DNA of 64,000 nucleotides. It comes from Pseudaquidulcibacter sp041917055. Lineage in GTDB: Bacteria; Pseudomonadota; Alphaproteobacteria; Caulobacterales; Aquidulcibacteraceae. Shown here one piece after another: positions 44,295 through 53,565 of this stretch. Both the position numbers and the translations under genes were made by a program. Under the pieces are notes generated by a model that saw nothing but the letters and a program-made list of their open reading frames with translations, ran no database searches and had not been told where the DNA came from. The stretch covers positions 124,001 through 188,000 of the forward strand of contig JAYRYJ010000001.1 in assembly GCA_041917055.1 (NCBI GenBank), given 5' to 3'. Positions within the stretch are counted from its first letter, which is position 1; the number at the start of each line of letters is the position of its first letter.

Positions 44295-44569
44295 TTGGGC
44301 AAAAGTCCTTGGGGTATCTATAACGACAGTGTGTCGGAATACGAATAACAGAAACCTAAACTACACGCAATTTTCCGAGTGGGAATTGTTAAAATGCAAA
44401 AATTTGAGTTCGCGCATTTGTTAGAGCTGCGAGAAAGTCCATCAAAATTCGCTTTTCCTGCGCCGATTAGCCCATTTCCCAGTGCAATGTAATAATTCGT
44501 TAATTATGAAATTTATTCACCAAAGGGTAAGAAAATGGCACGATAATGTGCAAAATAGGATTTTCTAAC

Positions 44570-45016
44570 ATGCTTGCATTATTCTTTCTTGCCGCCGATA
44601 TGGAGCCGATTAATCAACAATCGCAATCAATGGACTGGTCACCCGCCGCACCAAGCGAAAAGACGGTTTCGAAAGATGCCTTTGACCCAAGTGCGACGGT
44701 ATTAAACGCTTCAAGCATGTGCGTTATAGTTAAAGGGCAGCCTTTGCCTGAATGCGCAAATCCCAATCAACCAATCGCACTGAATGACGAAATTTTCGGC
44801 ACCGGTGTTGGCGGCGCCGAATCAACCTGTCAAACGGTTGAAACTCTGCAAAAAGATGCCAATGGCACGATGCGTAAAGTATTCGCCACTTTTTGCGGCG
44901 ATGAAATTATGCGTTCTGATTTCAAATACAAACAAAGCCCAACCGGATCGACACTACCGATTCAGCCGACCGATCGCGCTGTTGGCCCTAATGAAGTAGG
45001 TTCGCTTACAAATTAG
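44570..45016 (+). CDS. Hypothetical protein, possibly exported
   Basis: 148 residues from the ATG at 44570, preferred because TAGGA lies 9 bp upstream; an ATG at 44546 adds eight residues. A short hydrophobic start (MLALFFLAADM) may be a signal. The rest is polar with four Cys (SMCVIVKGQPLPEC, STCQTV, TFCGDEI) that could form two disulfides, as in a small periplasmic protein. Not recognised. It lies back to back with a lipoprotein gene on the other strand. Confidence 0.6.
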   Translation: MLALFFLAADMEPINQQSQSMDWSPAAPSEKTVSKDAFDPSATVLNASSMCVIVKGQPLPECANPNQPIALNDEIFGTGVGGAESTCQTVETLQKDANGTMRKVFATFCGDEIMRSDFKYKQSPTGSTLPIQPTDRAVGPNEVGSLTN

Positions 45017-45034
45017 AGCACCAATTATTGCTCT
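45015..45034. terminator. Weak hairpin between convergent genes
   Basis: AGAGCA (45015-45020) pairs with TGCTCT (45029-45034). It spans the stop of the gene at 44570 and the end of the convergent lipoprotein gene. Short stem, so tentative. Confidence 0.4.
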
Positions 45035-45555
45035 TTAGCGAGGATTAATTGAACCTGCGTTTCCTTGCTTGGCTCTTTGGTTGCAACAACTTGCAAAACT
45101 TGGTGGTCTTTTTCATTTACGAGGCTCGCCATTGCCATTTGCCCCATATCCATTGCACCTTTTTTAGCGAAACCGTGACCTGCTAGTTCCTTTTCATAAT
45201 GCGCAAGGATTTTTGTAGGCTCGTCAGATGCGGTGAATCCCAAAATTACGGCCTCGCCTTTTTCACCCGCTTTGTTGGTTTCATCGGCTTTTGCATAAAC
45301 ACTTTTTATGTCTTTTGCGCCGGGATAAGGCTTAATAAAATCCGGCATAGCGTTTGAGACGCTGCCTTCGGAAATATTTACCGTGCCTTTGCCATTTTCG
45401 CCTTCGATTTTAATATCATTGGAGAATGCACCTTTTGAAACCGTCACCTCGGTCTTTTCGCCGGTTTGAGGGTCGGTGACATTAATTTTCTTTTCCACTT
45501 TCGGCGAACATGCCACTAATAAGGCCATGGAAATCAATGCGATTGATTGTTTCAT
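45025..45555 (-). CDS. Hypothetical lipoprotein
   Basis: 176 residues. Lipobox LLVACS (Cys16). A repetitive beta-like segment follows (VTDPQTGEKTEVTVSKGAFS, then IKIEGENGKGTVNISEGSVS). The C-terminal half (PDFIKPYPGAKDIKSVY ... LAHYEKELAGHGF) resembles proteins in which a 'polluted' ferredoxin-like fold follows a YPGA motif. Function unknown. Codes away from lysA's promoter side with a 36-bp gap after lysA, so possibly co-transcribed with it. Confidence 0.75.
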   Translation of the reverse strand: MKQSIALISMALLVACSPKVEKKINVTDPQTGEKTEVTVSKGAFSNDIKIEGENGKGTVNISEGSVSNAMPDFIKPYPGAKDIKSVYAKADETNKAGEKGEAVILGFTASDEPTKILAHYEKELAGHGFAKKGAMDMGQMAMASLVNEKDHQVLQVVATKEPSKETQVQLILAKEQ

Positions 45556-45591
45556 TTATTCCTCCTGAATAGATGGAATCTAGCACAGTTT

Positions 45592-46851
45592 TCAAAAATT
45601 CGGAATGATTTCTTTGCCATACATTTCGTCATAGGTTTGGCGTGGTCTTATGATTGCCCATTTGTCGCCACAAACCATTACTTCTGCCGCCAATGGGCGT
45701 GAATTATAATTTGATGCCATTGAAAAACCATATGCACCCGCCGACATAAAAGCCACTAAATCATTGGGATTTATTGGTTCAATCAATCTGTCCTTTGAAA
45801 AAGTGTCGCCCGTCTCACAAATTGGCCCAACGATTGTGGTTGGCATTTGGTTTTGATTTAATAAAGGCTCTTTGACCGACAACATTTGGTGATAGGCTTC
45901 GTAAAGCGCAGGGCGCATCAAATCATTCATTGCCGCGTCAAGCACAACGAAATCGCGACCGCCATTTTCTTTGGTGACAATTGCACGCGTCAATAAAGCG
46001 CCGGCATTAGCGCAAATTAAGCGACCCGGCTCAATCGCGATTTCAACGCCCAATGGCCCGATAATATCGCGCACCATTTGCCCGTATTTTTGCAAATCAG
46101 GACCTTCGATTTCTTCATTATAAACAGCTGCGAGGCCGCCACCCAAATCCAAGCGTTCGACAGCAAACCCTTTTGAACGCAAATCAATTGCCATTTGCGC
46201 CAGAACTTTATAGGCGCGTTCGAAAGGTTCGATTTGCGAAATTTGCGAGCCGATATGCACCGCCAAGCCGACGATTTTGACGCCAGTCATTTTCTTGGCA
46301 AATTCATAAAGCTCAAAGCCACGCCCTACACTTATTCCGAATTTTGACGCGGCATAACCGGTGGAAATTTTCTCATGCCCACCCGCTGCGACATCCGGGT
46401 TTATGCGCAAAACGACATTCTGCACCCTGCCTAAATCGGTCGCTACTTCGTTCAAGGTTTCAAGTTCTTGCGGGCTTTCAATATTTATTTGGTAAATTCC
46501 GGTTTTTACCGCAAATTCTAGTTCGGTGCGGGTTTTTCCTACGCCCGAAAAAACTATTTTATCGGCACTTATTCCTGCATTCAATGCGCGCCTTATTTCG
46601 CCTTCTGAAACCGTATCCGCACCCGCGCCTAATTGACCCAAAGTATTAATAACGGCGCGGTTTGAATTTGCCTTAACTGCAAACGCGATGCGTGCGTTCA
46701 AACCTTCCAGGCATTCTTTCAAAACATTGAAATGGCGTTCCAAAGTAGCTTTGGAATAGACATAGACGGGCGTTCCAACTTCTTGGGCAATTTCGCGCAT
46801 GGGCACGTTTTCGGCGCATAATTCGCCATTAATATAAGAAAAAAAACGCAT
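45592..46851 (-). CDS. lysA: Diaminopimelate decarboxylase
   Basis: Last step of lysine synthesis, PLP-dependent. 419 residues. PLP lysine in IAFAVKANSN, glycine loop LDLGGGLAAVY, EPGRLICANAG, and the active-site Cys in GPICETGDTFSKDR. Start overlaps the stop of the small lipoprotein by 1 bp (TAATG). Order argH - lipoprotein - lysA is a conserved alphaproteobacterial cluster. Confidence 0.97.
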   Translation of the reverse strand: MRFFSYINGELCAENVPMREIAQEVGTPVYVYSKATLERHFNVLKECLEGLNARIAFAVKANSNRAVINTLGQLGAGADTVSEGEIRRALNAGISADKIVFSGVGKTRTELEFAVKTGIYQINIESPQELETLNEVATDLGRVQNVVLRINPDVAAGGHEKISTGYAASKFGISVGRGFELYEFAKKMTGVKIVGLAVHIGSQISQIEPFERAYKVLAQMAIDLRSKGFAVERLDLGGGLAAVYNEEIEGPDLQKYGQMVRDIIGPLGVEIAIEPGRLICANAGALLTRAIVTKENGGRDFVVLDAAMNDLMRPALYEAYHQMLSVKEPLLNQNQMPTTIVGPICETGDTFSKDRLIEPINPNDLVAFMSAGAYGFSMASNYNSRPLAAEVMVCGDKWAIIRPRQTYDEMYGKEIIPNF

Positions 46852-47042
46852 TATTGCTTGGTTCCGCTCTCTTTTTCGGCTTCTTGAGCTTCTTGAGCTT
46901 TTTTCGCCTGTTCAGCTTCATATTCAGCTTTGGCCTTGCCCCACATTGGTGGTGCCTTTTTCAATTCGCCACGCGTGCCACATGCCGCAATTATGGCAAA
47001 TGCCGACAATAAAAATAGAGCTTTTATGGCGGTCTTTTTCAT
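46851..47042 (-). CDS. LptM-like small lipoprotein
   Basis: 63 residues from the ATG at 47042; a longer frame adds seven residues with no support. Lipoprotein signal with AIIAAC (Cys21), then GTRGELKKAPPMWG, which corresponds to the CGxxGPLYxPP start of LptM/YifL proteins, known to assist maturation of the LPS translocon LptDE. The remainder is a charged Ala/Glu/Lys/Gln helix. It overlaps argH by 4 bp and lysA by 1 bp. Confidence 0.82.
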   Translation of the reverse strand: MKKTAIKALFLLSAFAIIAACGTRGELKKAPPMWGKAKAEYEAEQAKKAQEAQEAEKESGTKQ

Positions 47043-48448
47043 ATACCAAGCCTTTCTTTCCAAACGCAGATTTGTGCCCTTACATTGTCGGGCGCGGTTC
47101 CGCCATAGGATTTACGCGAATTTACCGATGCTTCAACACTTAGAAGTGCAACGGCATTTTCGTCAATTCTTTTATCAATAGATTGAAACAAAGAAAGCGG
47201 CATATCACAAAGTTCGGCGTAATTATTAGTTTCCGCCAATTTCACAATCGCACCCGTAATATGATGTGCCTCACGGAATGGGATACTATGTTCACGCACC
47301 AAGAAATCCGCCAAATCTGTCGCAGTTGAATAGCCGAATTTTGCCGCCGCCAACATTTTGTCACGATAAAATGAAATTTTTTCCATCATTCCAATTGTTG
47401 CGGTAATTGAAAGCCAAAAATTCTCAAATGCACCGAAAGTAAGGGTTTTGTCTTCCTGTAAATCCTTCGAATATGTCAAAGGCAAGGCTTTTAAAATCAT
47501 CATTAATGCTTGAAAATTCGCGGCAATTTTTGCAGCTTTGGCACGAATTAATTCAGCCGCGTCCGGGTTACGTTTTTGCGGCATAATTGATGAACCGGTG
47601 GACCAATCATCAGACAGGCGCGCAAAACCAAATTGCGCAGAAGTCCAAAGCACAATTTCATCAGCCAAGCGCGAAAGATTAACGCACGAAATCGAAATCG
47701 CCGATAAAGCCTCCAGGGCAAAATCGCGCGAACCGACCCCATCCATTGAATTGGCATTCGGGCGCGCAAAACCTAATTCCACCGCCGTCATTTCGCGATT
47801 AATCGGATAGGGCGTTCCGGCCAAAGCAGAAGAACCCAAAACCGCCTCATTGGCATTTTCAATCGCGGCATTCATGCGTTTTATATCGCGCGCCAACATT
47901 TCGACATAGGCCAATAAATGATGACCCAAAGTGACGGGCTGCGCAGTTTGCAAGTGCGTGAAGCCTGGCATAATCCAATCAAAATGCCCCTCTGCACGAA
48001 TTACCAAGGTTTTTTGCAATTCAATCAATTGATCAATTGTTGAGGAAAGCGCACGACGCGTCCAGAGTTTGAAATCACTGGCAACTTGGTCATTGCGCGA
48101 ACGACCGGTGTGCAATCTTTTTCCGGCCTCGCCAATCATGTCGGTAAGGCGCGCCTCAATATTCAAATGAATGTCTTCTAATTCGGCTGAAAATACAAAA
48201 TCGCCATTTTCAATTTGTTCAGCGATTTCACCCAAGCCTTTGTGAATCGCGGTTTTGTCGCTTTCATCAATAATTGAACAGGCCGCAAGCATGTTGGAAT
48301 GGGCAATTGAACCGTCAATGTCTTCGCGCCACATTTTCTTATCAATATTGATAGAGGCATTAATCGCGCTCATGGCTTCGTCCGGTGTGGTGGCAAAACG
48401 CCCGCCCCACATCTTTTGTCCGCTTTTATTCGTATCCTTGTTTTTCAT
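47039..48448 (-). CDS. argH: Argininosuccinate lyase
   Basis: Splits argininosuccinate to arginine and fumarate. 469 residues. MWGGRFATTPDE at the start, HTGRSRNDQVA, THLQTAQPVTLGHH, and the fumarase-superfamily signature GSSIMPQKRNPDAAE. The ATG at 48448 is chosen; the upstream TTG at 48469 would almost touch the divergent tlpA-like start. First gene of the argH - lptM-like - lysA operon. Confidence 0.96.
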   Translation of the reverse strand: MKNKDTNKSGQKMWGGRFATTPDEAMSAINASINIDKKMWREDIDGSIAHSNMLAACSIIDESDKTAIHKGLGEIAEQIENGDFVFSAELEDIHLNIEARLTDMIGEAGKRLHTGRSRNDQVASDFKLWTRRALSSTIDQLIELQKTLVIRAEGHFDWIMPGFTHLQTAQPVTLGHHLLAYVEMLARDIKRMNAAIENANEAVLGSSALAGTPYPINREMTAVELGFARPNANSMDGVGSRDFALEALSAISISCVNLSRLADEIVLWTSAQFGFARLSDDWSTGSSIMPQKRNPDAAELIRAKAAKIAANFQALMMILKALPLTYSKDLQEDKTLTFGAFENFWLSITATIGMMEKISFYRDKMLAAAKFGYSTATDLADFLVREHSIPFREAHHITGAIVKLAETNNYAELCDMPLSLFQSIDKRIDENAVALLSVEASVNSRKSYGGTAPDNVRAQICVWKERLGI

Positions 48449-48471
48449 TTCACATTCAATATAAGGCAATT

Positions 48472-49074
48472 ATGACAATCAATTCAAAAACGCGTTTTTT
48501 GCGCCCTGCTTTATGGCTTTTGGTGGCTTTGGCAGGGGGCTTTTTGCTGTGGCAAATCTATTCGCGCGCCTCCCTTAGCATTAATGCAAACCCATTGCAA
48601 AGACACAAATCCGGCACTTTGACCGCACTTGAAATTCTTGAAAAGCCGCCGTCTATCGCACCTGCGCGGTTTTTGGATAAGGACGGCAAGACCATTTCCC
48701 TTGCTGATATAAATGCCAAAATTAAAATCGTGAATATTTGGGCGACTTGGTGCCCGCCTTGTATCCATGAAATGCCATCATTGGGCAATTTGCAGCAAAA
48801 ATATAGCGCGCGCGGAGTGAAAGTAATCGCTATTTCGATTGATAAAGACAATGGTCAAGAAACGGCAAAACAGCGATTAAATGAACTTGCGAATGGGAAA
48901 TTGGAATTTTACGGCGACCCAAAAATGAATTTGCCTTTTCCTTTATTGGTCAAGGGCTTTCCGACCACCATAATCTATGATGAAAAAAATAATGAAATCG
49001 CACGCGTTTCAAGTGTTGCCGATTGGAACGCACCCGAAGTTGCCGATTTTATGGAAGCGCTTTTGAAGAATTAG
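48472..49074 (+). CDS. TlpA-like membrane-anchored thiol:disulfide oxidoreductase
   Basis: 200 residues from the ATG at 48472. One N-terminal membrane anchor (about 11-30), then a periplasmic thioredoxin fold with Trp-Cys94-Pro-Pro-Cys97 in NIWATWCPPCIHEMPSL and the cis-Pro segment KGFPTTII. TlpA-type reductases keep cysteines reduced for cytochrome oxidase and cytochrome c assembly. Divergent from argH with only 23 bp between starts. Confidence 0.9.
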   Translation: MTINSKTRFLRPALWLLVALAGGFLLWQIYSRASLSINANPLQRHKSGTLTALEILEKPPSIAPARFLDKDGKTISLADINAKIKIVNIWATWCPPCIHEMPSLGNLQQKYSARGVKVIAISIDKDNGQETAKQRLNELANGKLEFYGDPKMNLPFPLLVKGFPTTIIYDEKNNEIARVSSVADWNAPEVADFMEALLKN

Positions 49075-49081
49075 AAACGCT

Positions 49082-49816
49082 CTAGGCCGCGACTTTTGCT
49101 TTTTGAGTGTGCAAATAGAAATGATGTGCCATTAGATCGGCAAGTATATGGGCATCAAGTTCGTGGTGAACGGTTGCAAGCGCTAAGTCTGCCTCTTCCT
49201 CGCTAAATCTTGTGCCCCGCCTTGAGGCAATCAATGCATGGGCAAAATCGGAAGAAAATTCAGGGTGGGCCTGCATTGTAAGGGCGCAAGCATCTTCATA
49301 ATGCAAAACCGCGTGTGGCGTGAAGTCTGACCGCGCAATGGTTTTGGCATTTTTTGGCGCTTCAAGAACTTGGTCTTGATGGGAAACCAAAAGGCTTAAT
49401 TCCCGCTTTATTTCTTTGCCATCGGCAATATGGTCAATAACTTCATAAGTGTGGCGACCAATGCCCCAACCTTGCGGTGCTTTTTCAACGCGACCGCCGT
49501 GGGCCTTTGCAATCAATTGGTGACCAAAGCAAATACCACAATGCGGGACTTTTAGTTTTGCCGCTTTGATAACAAAATTCATTAAATCCTTTATCCATGG
49601 CAAATCATCATAAACACCATGCGGTGAGCCCATAATGACAAAACCGTCAAATGAACCGAATTTGGGCAATGCGTCACCCTTAACCAAAGAACACGTCGCA
49701 AACTTTGCGTTTGGTATGTAAGGGCGCAAAAGTTTTTCAAGCATATGCGGATAATAACCGAAAGATGCGTCAACTGGTGGCGGCGGGGTTCCAACTTCAA
49801 TGCATAGTATTTTCAT
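49082..49816 (-). CDS. Class I glutamine amidotransferase-like protein
   Basis: 244 residues, stand-alone GATase1 fold. Nucleophile Cys in PHCGICFGHQLIAKAHGG, and MQAHPEFS supplies the His of the triad. FDGFVIMGSPHGVYDD precedes the elbow. Resembles GMP-synthase-like amidotransferases that act on gamma-glutamyl compounds. The 3' end is 7 bp from the convergent tlpA-like stop. Acceptor or partner unknown. Confidence 0.88.
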   Translation of the reverse strand: MKILCIEVGTPPPPVDASFGYYPHMLEKLLRPYIPNAKFATCSLVKGDALPKFGSFDGFVIMGSPHGVYDDLPWIKDLMNFVIKAAKLKVPHCGICFGHQLIAKAHGGRVEKAPQGWGIGRHTYEVIDHIADGKEIKRELSLLVSHQDQVLEAPKNAKTIARSDFTPHAVLHYEDACALTMQAHPEFSSDFAHALIASRRGTRFSEEEADLALATVHHELDAHILADLMAHHFYLHTQKAKVAA

Positions 49817-49905
49817 GCAAAAAACCTATTTGATGATAAATCATACATCAAATAGGTTTTGCAAAAGTTACTCCCATTGTAATCAATTGGAGCAGAAAAT
49901 TATTC

Positions 49906-50787
49906 TTATTCATTCTCTATGACTATTTCTTTGGCATAATCTTGAGTTTTTATGCCCAAAAATTTCCAAAAAATTTTGTAAATGCCGTCTTTTACAAGTG
50001 TATTATGGTCCGAATTAGGTAAATAAATATTTTGTTTCGGTGATGGCGCGCTTTCAAAAAGCGCACGACCGAATTTTGGTGGAATTACCGTATCTTTCCC
50101 TCCATGAACAATTAGAATTGGCGCTTTTACGGATTTGATATATTCAATACTCTGAAATTTGTTCTTCATCAGAATATCAATTGGTAACCAAGGGAATCGC
50201 TCTTTCGCTACATCATTCGCCGAGGAAAAAGGCGCTTCTAATAATAATGCACGAATCGGTCGATTCGCTGCGACATAGGTTGCGACACCCGACCCCATCG
50301 AATGGCCATGAATAATGATGTTTTTGGGGTCTATTCCCTGCGCCCTCAGAAAATCATATGCCGCGAGCCCATCAATAAAAAGACCTTTTTCGCTTGGTTT
50401 TCCGCTCGATTGTGAATATCCGCGATATGCGAGTGCAAGAAAGCCGACACCTTGCTTGTGCATTCGATAATACCGCCATTTTTGAAGCTCGAGTCCACCG
50501 CCTTGACCATGAAAGAAAATAATCGTGTCGCGCCCGGGTTTTGCTTTTTCATAAAATGCCTGAAGCGTTTCACCGTCAGGCGTTTTAATTCTAAAATCTT
50601 GAATCGAAAGTTTTTCGATATTTGGGTTTTCTAGCTGCGCTTTATTCAGAAACAACATATTATCTTGATTGAAATAGAAATAGCCTGCAACCAAACAATA
50701 GAGCGTAACGGCAACAAGAAGCATGCCGCAAAAAATTTGCAAAATTATTGGTTTTTGGTTTGGGCTTTTTGCGGCTTTTAATGTCAT
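49906..50787 (-). CDS. Membrane-anchored alpha/beta hydrolase (BEM46-like)
   Basis: 293 residues. One N-terminal membrane helix (about 15-37), then an alpha/beta hydrolase: oxyanion region IIFFHGQGGG, nucleophile elbow IHGHSMGSGVATY, Asp in ILIVHGGKDTVIPP and His in PNSDHNTLVKDG. The arrangement matches periplasm-facing or cytoplasmic BEM46/ABHD13-type serine hydrolases. Substrate unknown, no informative neighbours. Confidence 0.88.
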   Translation of the reverse strand: MTLKAAKSPNQKPIILQIFCGMLLVAVTLYCLVAGYFYFNQDNMLFLNKAQLENPNIEKLSIQDFRIKTPDGETLQAFYEKAKPGRDTIIFFHGQGGGLELQKWRYYRMHKQGVGFLALAYRGYSQSSGKPSEKGLFIDGLAAYDFLRAQGIDPKNIIIHGHSMGSGVATYVAANRPIRALLLEAPFSSANDVAKERFPWLPIDILMKNKFQSIEYIKSVKAPILIVHGGKDTVIPPKFGRALFESAPSPKQNIYLPNSDHNTLVKDGIYKIFWKFLGIKTQDYAKEIVIENE

Positions 50788-50920
50788 GGATTCATGTCTT
50801 TGTAATTGACCACGGCGTATTAAGTATTATTAGAGCAAGTATTAGTTTCATCTTATACCAAAGCCTAGTTTACTTATAGAGCAAAAGCGTATTTTTGAAC
50901 GCAAATTAAGGGGTTAGTTA

Positions 50921-51331
50921 ATGGCTTCAAACGGCAAAAATCCGGCTAAATCAAGGCCAATGTCGCCGCACCTGCAAATCTGGCGTTGGCACGTAACAAT
51001 GGCAACATCGATTCTTCATCGCGCAACAGGTGTTGCCAATGGCGCGGCTTTAATACTTTTATTGTGCTTTATTGGCGCAATCGCAGGTGGGCCAGAGGCA
51101 TATGCAAAATTTCAGGCGCTATTTCATAATCCGATTGCACAATTAATTTTGTTTGGGATTTTGGTTTCTATTTCGTATCACCTTGTTAACGGCATTCGCC
51201 ATTTGGCATTCAATGTCGGGCTTGGGCTAGATAAAAAGCTCGCATCTAAAACCGGTTGGTTGGTGATTGTCCTTGGCCTTATCGGCGGCATTAAACTCTT
51301 CGTTCTTGGCATGATGGCATTGGGGCGTTAA
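50921..51331 (+). CDS. sdhC: Succinate dehydrogenase cytochrome b556 subunit
   Basis: 136 residues, three membrane helices. SdhC motif RPMSPHLQIWRWHVTMATSILHRATGVA near the N-terminus binds quinone, and SYHLVNGIRHLAFN carries the haem-ligand His. GGGG-type site upstream (AAGGGG). First gene of sdhCDA; sdhD starts 2 bp after its stop. Membrane anchor of complex II. Confidence 0.94.
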   Translation: MASNGKNPAKSRPMSPHLQIWRWHVTMATSILHRATGVANGAALILLLCFIGAIAGGPEAYAKFQALFHNPIAQLILFGILVSISYHLVNGIRHLAFNVGLGLDKKLASKTGWLVIVLGLIGGIKLFVLGMMALGR

Positions 51332-51333
51332 TT

Positions 51334-51729
51334 ATGGGCAATTCAAAAAACGATCTTCGCACACCATTGTCAAAAGCGCGCGGTAATGGCGCGTCCGGTC
51401 ATGGTACTGAACACATTATTCAACAACGCGCATTGGCTATCGGCCTTTTATTGGGCTTTCTTTATTGCTCTGCGACCATATTGATGGGCACTAATCTTTC
51501 CTATGAAAGCATGGTGCATTGGTTTAAGTCGCCGTTTAATTCGGCGGTTATGGCCTTAATGCTTATTGCAGGCGCTTTCCACTTTGTCCTTGGCGTGCAG
51601 GTGGTAATTGAAGATTATATTCACAAGCCGACAACCAAGGTTTTCCTCACTTTGGGTACAAATTTCATTGCCGCAATTATCGCAATGTGCGCGGTTTTCA
51701 CAATTCTAAAAATATTCTTGGGGGCATAA
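51334..51729 (+). CDS. sdhD: Succinate dehydrogenase membrane anchor subunit
   Basis: 131 residues with three membrane helices. The N-terminal LRTPLSKARGNGASGHGTEH is typical of alphaproteobacterial SdhD. The haem-ligand His lies in the second helix region (AGAFHFVLGVQVVIEDYIH). It sits between sdhC and sdhA with 2- to 3-bp gaps. Confidence 0.92.
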   Translation: MGNSKNDLRTPLSKARGNGASGHGTEHIIQQRALAIGLLLGFLYCSATILMGTNLSYESMVHWFKSPFNSAVMALMLIAGAFHFVLGVQVVIEDYIHKPTTKVFLTLGTNFIAAIIAMCAVFTILKIFLGA

Positions 51730-51732
51730 TTT

Positions 51733-53517
51733 ATGACCTATAAATGGATTGACCATACTTATGACGTGGTTGTGGTCGGCGCTGGTGGTTCGGGTCTTCG
51801 CGCAGCTTTGGGTTGCGCGCAAGAGGGTTTAAGAACCGCATGTATTTCTAAAGTTTTTCCGACACGTTCGCATACTGTTGCGGCGCAAGGCGGCATTTCG
51901 GCATCTTTGGGTAATATGGGTGAAGACCATTGGCAATGGCATATGTATGACACTGTTAAAGGTTCGGATTGGTTAGGTGACCAAGATTCAATTGAATATC
52001 TTACACGTAATGCCCCTGCTGCGGTTTATGAACTTGAACATTGGGGCGTGCCATTTTCACGAAACGAAGAAGGCAAGATTTACCAGCGCGCATTCGGTGG
52101 TATGACCCGCAATTATGGCGAAGGTCCGGTGCAGCGCACTTGTGCCGCGGCTGACCGCACCGGTCACGCAATGTTGCACACGCTTTATGGCAATAGCCTT
52201 AAATATGACGTCGAATTTTTTATTGAATATTTCGCGCTTGATTTGATTATGGAAGATGGCGTTTGCCGTGGCGTTACCGCCATGAATATGGCAACCGGTG
52301 AAATTCATCGCTATCGTGCACAACGTGTTGTTTTAGCCACCGGTGGCTATGGTCGTGCTTATTTCTCTTGCACTTCTGCCCACACCTGCACAGGTGATGG
52401 TAATGCTATGGTCTTACGCGCGGGTTTGCCTTTGCAAGATATGGAATTTGTGCAATTCCACCCAACCGGCATTTATGGCGCAGGCTGCTTGATTACAGAA
52501 GGTGCGCGTGGCGAAGGTGGTTATTTAACCAATTCCAATGGCGAACGCTTTATGGAACGTTATGCCCCCACCGTTAAAGACCTTGCGCCGCGTGATATGG
52601 TTTCGCGCGCAATGACTATTGAGATTCGTGAAGGTCGTGGTGTTGGCAAAGGGCAAGACCATATTTTCCTTCACCTTGATCACCTAGACCCCGCGATTTT
52701 GCATGAACGCCTTCCGGGTATTTCTGAGAGTGCGAAAATCTTTTCGGGTGTTGATGTCACCAAAGAGCCAATTCCGGTTCTTCCGACTGTTCATTATAAT
52801 ATGGGCGGGATTCCGACCAATTTCTTTGGTGAAGTGGTTCGTAAAGACGGCGATAATCCTGATAAAGTTGTTGAAGGCCTTATGGCAGTTGGTGAGGCCG
52901 CATGCGTTTCGGTGCATGGCGCAAACCGCCTTGGCTCAAACTCATTAATCGACCTTGTCGTATTTGGTCGCGCCGTTGGTTTACGTTGCGGTGAAGTTCT
53001 TAAAGCGGGTGCTACTCAACCTGCATTGAAAGACAGCCAAACCGATAGCCATTTGGCGCGTCTTGATGCCACTCGTAATTCGAAAGGCTCAATTCCGGTT
53101 TCCAAACTTCGCCTTGAAATGCAAAAAATCATGCAGAACAATTGCGCGGTCTTTAGAACTTCGGAATCACTTAAAGAAGGTGTCGGCCTTATTGATGCGG
53201 CTTATGCTAAACAAGGCGATATTGGTATTAATGACCGTTCAATGGTTTGGAACTCTGACCTTATTGAGGCTTTGGAATTGCAAAACCTTCTTGGTCAAGC
53301 CGTTGTTACTATGCATGGCGCGGAAAACCGCAAAGAATCACGCGGTGCACATGCGCATGAAGATTTCCCAAATCGTGATGACGCCAATTGGATGAAGCAT
53401 ACTTTGGCAAATCTTGATCTTGCAAGTGGCAAAGTCTCAATAGATTATCGTCCGGTTCATATGAACACAATGACGGATGAGATTAAGACAATCCCACCTG
53501 CGGCGCGGAAGTATTAG
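51733..53517 (+). CDS. sdhA: Succinate dehydrogenase flavoprotein subunit
   Basis: 594 residues. FAD dinucleotide site VVVVGAGGSGLRAALG, covalent flavin His47 in RSHTVAAQGG, and active-site regions HPTGIYGAGCLITEGARGEG and VHYNMGGIPTN; GANRLGSNSLIDLVVFGRA is conserved. Oxidises succinate to fumarate in the TCA cycle. A terminator follows within 30 bp and sdhB is not next, which is unusual. Confidence 0.97.
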   Translation: MTYKWIDHTYDVVVVGAGGSGLRAALGCAQEGLRTACISKVFPTRSHTVAAQGGISASLGNMGEDHWQWHMYDTVKGSDWLGDQDSIEYLTRNAPAAVYELEHWGVPFSRNEEGKIYQRAFGGMTRNYGEGPVQRTCAAADRTGHAMLHTLYGNSLKYDVEFFIEYFALDLIMEDGVCRGVTAMNMATGEIHRYRAQRVVLATGGYGRAYFSCTSAHTCTGDGNAMVLRAGLPLQDMEFVQFHPTGIYGAGCLITEGARGEGGYLTNSNGERFMERYAPTVKDLAPRDMVSRAMTIEIREGRGVGKGQDHIFLHLDHLDPAILHERLPGISESAKIFSGVDVTKEPIPVLPTVHYNMGGIPTNFFGEVVRKDGDNPDKVVEGLMAVGEAACVSVHGANRLGSNSLIDLVVFGRAVGLRCGEVLKAGATQPALKDSQTDSHLARLDATRNSKGSIPVSKLRLEMQKIMQNNCAVFRTSESLKEGVGLIDAAYAKQGDIGINDRSMVWNSDLIEALELQNLLGQAVVTMHGAENRKESRGAHAHEDFPNRDDANWMKHTLANLDLASGKVSIDYRPVHMNTMTDEIKTIPPAARKY

Positions 53518-53540
53518 GAAATCACATTCAAATTTTTTGG

Positions 53541-53565
53541 AAAAGCGCCTTAGGGCGCTTTTTAA
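53541..53565 (+). terminator. Rho-independent terminator after sdhA
   Basis: AAAAGCGCC (53541-53549) pairs with GGCGCTTTT (53554-53562) across TTAG, with T residues at the end. It ends the sdhCDA transcript before any sdhB and also abuts the convergent channel gene. Confidence 0.82.

Noticed and set aside
44295..44569. Possible tRNA or small RNA in the TauE upstream gap
   Set aside because: No cloverleaf arms, T-loop or CCA end could be drawn; the gap looks like ordinary promoter DNA.
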